Shown: piece by piece, positions 29,539-32,315 of the stretch
Layout of the letters: each line of letters starts with the position of its first letter
Numbering within the stretch: the first letter of the stretch is position 1
Virus record (IMG/VR): IMGVR_UViG_3300034095_000609
Coordinates: 1 to 32,315 of that record
Reading direction: 5' to 3' (one strand)
Length of the DNA stretch: 32,315 nucleotides
From: a virus
Notes under the pieces: generated by a model
Told to the model about the DNA's origin: nothing
Seen by the model: only the letters and a program-made list of their open reading frames with translations
Database searches by the model: none
Made by a program: the position numbers and the translations under genes

Positions 29539-30070
29539 ATTCCGTTAAGAGATATGGAATCGTCTTTTGGTTATATCTATTCATTTCTGAATAGACAAGG
29601 TTAATGAACCCATCCCACTGTGATGGATAGATCGTTTGGCATCCCAATGAACTTGTTGTGTTATACCCACCTTTATGGATGTTTATCGCAATCCCCATCG
29701 AATCACCTTCACCATCTCGCGTAACAGGGAGTTGTTCTTTTGCGTTAGCAGGTCGTAACGCTGGGTAGCCACCTCCGGGTTTAGAGATACCATGATTGCC
29801 TTTGCGAAACCTATGCACGCCCGTTTGAAGCACCGCAATACCTTTCTTAAAAATTGATGGATCAGTATTGGCGTTAAATGTAGCATGAACAGAAGGAGAT
29901 AATAATATGATCGCATCGTCGTAGATACCCCTTTGATTTCCTGATGGCTGGAATGTTTCTGAGTAGTATCCACGAATCCCAACCAAACAAACCAAATCCT
30001 CGATCCTCGCTTTGATTACCATTGCGAGAGTCTTTTCCTTGGCCTGCTGTGGTCTGGAGTTTGGAATCAT
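29531..30070 (-). CDS. Putative endolysin, L,D-transpeptidase (YkuD)-like
   Basis: A 179-residue protein. Its last third shows AINIHKGGYNTTSSLGCQTIYPSQWDGF: His132, then S-x-G-C with Cys144 as candidate nucleophile, matching the H...SxGC catalytic pattern of L,D-transpeptidase-like phage lysins. No signal peptide is apparent. It starts at the stop of a holin-like gene (TAATG) and lies in a lysis cassette, so peptidoglycan cleavage is the expected role. Cross-link type and exact family need confirmation. Confidence 0.65.
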   Translation of the reverse strand: MIPNSRPQQAKEKTLAMVIKARIEDLVCLVGIRGYYSETFQPSGNQRGIYDDAIILLSPSVHATFNANTDPSIFKKGIAVLQTGVHRFRKGNHGISKPGGGYPALRPANAKEQLPVTRDGEGDSMGIAINIHKGGYNTTSSLGCQTIYPSQWDGFINLVYSEMNRYNQKTIPYLLTELS

Positions 30071-30240
30071 TATCCTTTACGAACTACATTGATAAGTCCA
30101 ACAAGTCCGAGTCCTGCGACAAGAATAGCTTCTTGAAGTTCCGGTTCGATCTTTACTCCGACTGCCGTAGCAATCAAGATAATGCCGCGCCATGTGCTAT
30201 TTTCTGATAGCCGTTGAAGTAGTATATTTACGATTTTCAT
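30070..30240 (-). CDS. Holin-like membrane protein (56 aa)
   Basis: A 56-residue protein: amphipathic head MKIVNILLQRLSENSTWRG, helix IILIATAVGVKIEPELQEAILVAGLGLVGLINVV and basic tail RKG. The STWRGIxxIATAxGVxxxPELxEAIxxAG pattern recalls small phage holins with two weak helices. Its stop touches the lysin start (TAATG) and its start overlaps the lipoprotein stop (ATGA), a classical lysis arrangement. Confidence 0.75.
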   Translation of the reverse strand: MKIVNILLQRLSENSTWRGIILIATAVGVKIEPELQEAILVAGLGLVGLINVVRKG

Positions 30241-30395
30241 TTTTTTGTTCCTTTTGGTTCTGGAAGTTCATAAGTAAAACTTCCGTATTGTGTCTGTAGA
30301 GAAATTCCAAGTGTCTCGCATCCGGTCAAAAATGCCATTGCGAGAAATGCAAGCGAAATTAAGATAAGTCCAAGTGCTATTTTTTCTGGTTTCAT
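30237..30395 (-). CDS. Small lipoprotein of the lysis cassette (52 aa)
   Basis: A 52-residue protein with signal sequence MKPEKIALGLILISLAFLAM and lipobox LTGC (Cys26 as lipidated residue). The mature part is only 27 residues (CETLGISLQTQYGSFTYELP...). It is coupled by ATGA to genes on both sides. In Gram-negative phages small outer-membrane lipoproteins of lysis cassettes may act as spanin-like factors, but no partner inner-membrane spanin is seen. Confidence 0.75.
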   Translation of the reverse strand: MKPEKIALGLILISLAFLAMAFLTGCETLGISLQTQYGSFTYELPEPKGTKK

Positions 30396-30568
30396 TGTTT
30401 ACGAATTTTGTTAAACATATAAACTATCGTCATAATTCCTGCAATTAGAGAAACAAATAATCCTCCAACCCGCAAACCAGCTTCAATGTGTGGCATTAAG
30501 CTAATCATGAATCCAGTAAAACTGGTAGTTGTTCCAATAATTCCAGTGAATGTCGTGTTGTCGTTCAT
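30392..30568 (-). CDS. Two-helix membrane protein, holin/antiholin candidate (58 aa)
   Basis: A 58-residue protein with two hydrophobic stretches (FTGIIGTTTSFTGFMISLM and GLRVGGLFVSLIAGIMTIVYMF) and a basic tail NKIRKQ. It starts the ATGA-coupled lysis cassette, followed by lipoprotein, second holin candidate and lysin. Which of the two membrane proteins is the holin and which an antiholin is not decidable here. Confidence 0.65.
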   Translation of the reverse strand: MNDNTTFTGIIGTTTSFTGFMISLMPHIEAGLRVGGLFVSLIAGIMTIVYMFNKIRKQ

Positions 30569-30572
30569 CCGT

Positions 30573-30818
30573 TTAGAATGTTATTGGTTTCCAATGCACT
30601 TCTACCTTATCAGGGAACCACTCAAGGTAGCTTTCCCATTCTGTTTCTGGGCCGGGAGGTTCTGCTTTGATTAGTTCTACAAGCGTAGGATCAACCCAGT
30701 CTTCTGGAACTGGATATGGTCGAATTGTATCAATGCGAGGATTGCCTTCATCGTCCAGCACAACACTGAAAAGATACTTGTCTCCGTTTGGAAATATGAG
30801 TCCGTATGTTTTAAGCAT
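30573..30818 (-). CDS. Hypothetical protein (81 aa)
   Basis: An 81-residue acidic protein: MLKTYGLIFPNGDKYLFSVV then LDDEGNPRIDTIRPYPVPEDWVDPTLVELIKA and WFPDKVEVHWKPITF. The start at 30818 is chosen because upstream in-frame codons overlap the fibre gene. It lies directly after the fibre gene and could be a fibre assembly chaperone by position, but no match is recognised. Confidence 0.6.
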   Translation of the reverse strand: MLKTYGLIFPNGDKYLFSVVLDDEGNPRIDTIRPYPVPEDWVDPTLVELIKAEPPGPETEWESYLEWFPDKVEVHWKPITF

Positions 30819-30823
30819 AATAA

Positions 30824-32284
30824 TTATGTTCCGTAAGCTACTTCTACTGCATCTACAGAAGCTACCCACCGCCATGTTTCAGAGGTGATACCAGTAACCG
30901 AGATGCGAAGCGTATCATCAGCGTTATTTGCAGAAAGTGCAATCGTTGTTCCTGCGGCGTTATCAGTTCCAATAGTTACTGGAGCGTAAACCTGTGAAGA
31001 GGTTCCACCAATATTCTTAACGCAGTATTGGCGCAAGTAGTGAGCTACGGCAGTTCCATCCGATTTACTTCCAGTAATGTTAATTGTGCAGGCGATAATC
31101 TTTCCAGACGGAATTCCAAGATAGGTTGTCGCTCCATTCAGTGCCATCTCTACTCCAGTATTGGTGGTAGTCTTGCAACGAAGAACAAATCTTGCGCGTT
31201 GGGCATCGCCTGATCCAGATGTTCCAGAAAATGATCCATTTGCATGAGCTTGCATTCCAATTCTATTTGCTAATGCTGAACTTCCTCCAAGTATTGCGCT
31301 ATTTGATGCAGATGCTGTATTCCCTATCGCTCCATCACCTCCTCCAGCAATTACAGAAGCATTTCCGCTTGCAAGATTGCTTCTTCCAGCACCAATAAAC
31401 GCAAGAGTTGCAGAAACATTATTACTAACACCACCAACAAGCGCATTGTAATCTGCTGCACTGCATTGATTTGAAAGACCAGAACAGATAATTGATCCCA
31501 ACGCAATGCAAGTATTAGCTTCCCCTGCACAAATAACGGATTGCGCTCCACTTGCAGTATTATTTTTCCCTCCACAAATTACAGATTCACCTCCACTTGC
31601 AACTTGAGTTGCTGCGGTGCGTGAAAGTTGCAAGTCAACCGCTTTAGCACCTCGCGCATTCCCGCCAGTTGTTGTTCCATCTGGTTTTGGCCCAAGAATA
31701 AAAGCCCCCGTGCCTTTCGGCGCGAGGACGAGTGCGGAGTTGGTCGCGGTAGTGTTCTCGGAGAGAGTTACATTCGTGGATACGCTATGCCCCGTGAGGA
31801 GCGTTCCTGCGGTGATATTAGTCGTGAAATTAATTGCTCCTCCACCAATGCTGGTTTCAAGCTTAAAGGTAGCTCCAGAGACATCACGGACAAAATAGTT
31901 GGTAGTGGTGTTGAGTCCAGTTCCACCTGTGAGCGCAGTGAATCGAACGGGTTGCCCATTGGAAAACGCAGAACCTGTAGCAGTAATAACATCTGTTAGA
32001 GCATCACCAGTTATTCCAGTAATTGAAACAATAGCGTCTTCGACAATAAGACCAGAGTTTTGCAAAGTAGCACCAGAGGTTCCATCCGCACGAAGGATAG
32101 AATTATCAACTGAGCCTGTGGTAATACTTCCTCCAGCAAAGTTCCATACAGCACCAGTTCCGGGATGTCTGAAATAAATTTTTTGATCCGTATGGTTTAT
32201 TGCGCCTTCACCCAAGGCAAGATTTGCAGTCGTAGGAATATTCCCAGCAACAATTGATTTTTTTAATTTTATGACATTGGCCAT
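30824..32284 (-). CDS. Tail fibre/adhesin with YadA-head-like repeats (486 aa)
   Basis: A 486-residue fibre protein. The N-terminus MANVIKLKKSIVAGNIPTT then LALGEGAINHTDQKIYFRHP is the common phage fibre N-terminal domain for virion attachment. The centre (about 225-345) has repeats of about 15-16 residues, SVICGGKNNTASGAQ, SVICAGEANTCIALG, SIICSGLSNQCSAAD, like the left-handed beta-roll of trimeric autotransporter adhesin (YadA) heads. The C-terminal domain is strand-rich and ends VDAVEVAYGT. Host surface recognition is the likely role. The leader ACCTAAAATC has no SD. Confidence 0.8.
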   Translation of the reverse strand: MANVIKLKKSIVAGNIPTTANLALGEGAINHTDQKIYFRHPGTGAVWNFAGGSITTGSVDNSILRADGTSGATLQNSGLIVEDAIVSITGITGDALTDVITATGSAFSNGQPVRFTALTGGTGLNTTTNYFVRDVSGATFKLETSIGGGAINFTTNITAGTLLTGHSVSTNVTLSENTTATNSALVLAPKGTGAFILGPKPDGTTTGGNARGAKAVDLQLSRTAATQVASGGESVICGGKNNTASGAQSVICAGEANTCIALGSIICSGLSNQCSAADYNALVGGVSNNVSATLAFIGAGRSNLASGNASVIAGGGDGAIGNTASASNSAILGGSSALANRIGMQAHANGSFSGTSGSGDAQRARFVLRCKTTTNTGVEMALNGATTYLGIPSGKIIACTINITGSKSDGTAVAHYLRQYCVKNIGGTSSQVYAPVTIGTDNAAGTTIALSANNADDTLRISVTGITSETWRWVASVDAVEVAYGT

Positions 32285-32297
32285 GATTTTAGGTGAG

Positions 32298-32315
32298 TTA
32301 TAAGGAGGCGCGGTA
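32298..32315 (-). CDS. Possible C-terminal end of an upstream gene (partial)
   Basis: The minus strand shows five codons and a TAA (..YRASL-stop) at the window edge, before the fibre gene. It may be the end of a gene that continues to the right. The evidence is minimal. Confidence 0.2.
   Translation of the reverse strand, partial: YRASL

Noticed and set aside
1-32315. CRISPR array, tRNA genes, insertion sequences
   Set aside because: No regularly spaced repeats with unique spacers, no cloverleaf that I could trace by eye, and no transposase-like product were seen.

Overview
The window is part of the genome of a tailed phage (Caudoviricetes). Its structural module is organised like that of a podovirus: short-tail connector and tube genes are followed by three consecutive ejection-protein genes, the last of 2220 codons. 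The host is probably Gram-negative, inferred from a lysis cassette with a lipobox protein and an L,D-transpeptidase-like lysin; the species cannot be named from sequence alone. Large terminase, portal, major capsid, DNA polymerase, integrase and an obvious repressor are not in the window, so it is probably only part of the genome.

Layout. (1) 1-1874, rightward: small basic proteins, a NrdR-type zinc-ribbon protein, dCMP deaminase and micro-ORFs, often joined by ATGA stop/start overlaps. (2) 1890-2815: a gene-free, repeat-rich region with a G-quadruplex motif, iteron-like repeats, a TCATT/AATGA cluster and a textbook sigma-54 -24/-12 promoter. (3) 2816-5232, rightward: small accessory genes, several behind A/C-rich leaders without Shine-Dalgarno (SD) sequences. 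(4) 5312-5875, leftward: a lone candidate small-terminase gene. (5) 5944-7885, rightward: two small genes and an SF2 helicase, ending at a strong terminator. (6) 11743 to 7948, leftward: replication/recombination genes (RecB/Cas4-type nuclease, SSB-like protein, a ParB-HTH-like protein, small proteins). (7) 32315 to 11958, leftward: virion and lysis genes, in transcription order adhesin-like fibre, holins/lipoprotein/lysin, metallophosphoesterase, fibre proteins and tail spike, tube-like protein, connector, cupin-like protein, ejection proteins.

The most unusual signal is a 14-bp dyad, TATCG-N4-CGATA, present in 11 perfect and at least three near-perfect copies over the whole window, on both transcription blocks, inside and between genes. 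Four copies sit 0-6 bp before a start codon, where the SD should be, and these genes have no SD. Intragenic copies are read in different codon phases, so selection seems to act on the DNA (or RNA) and not on the protein. The pattern recalls the stoperator network of cluster A mycobacteriophages, but the sequence is different and palindromic.
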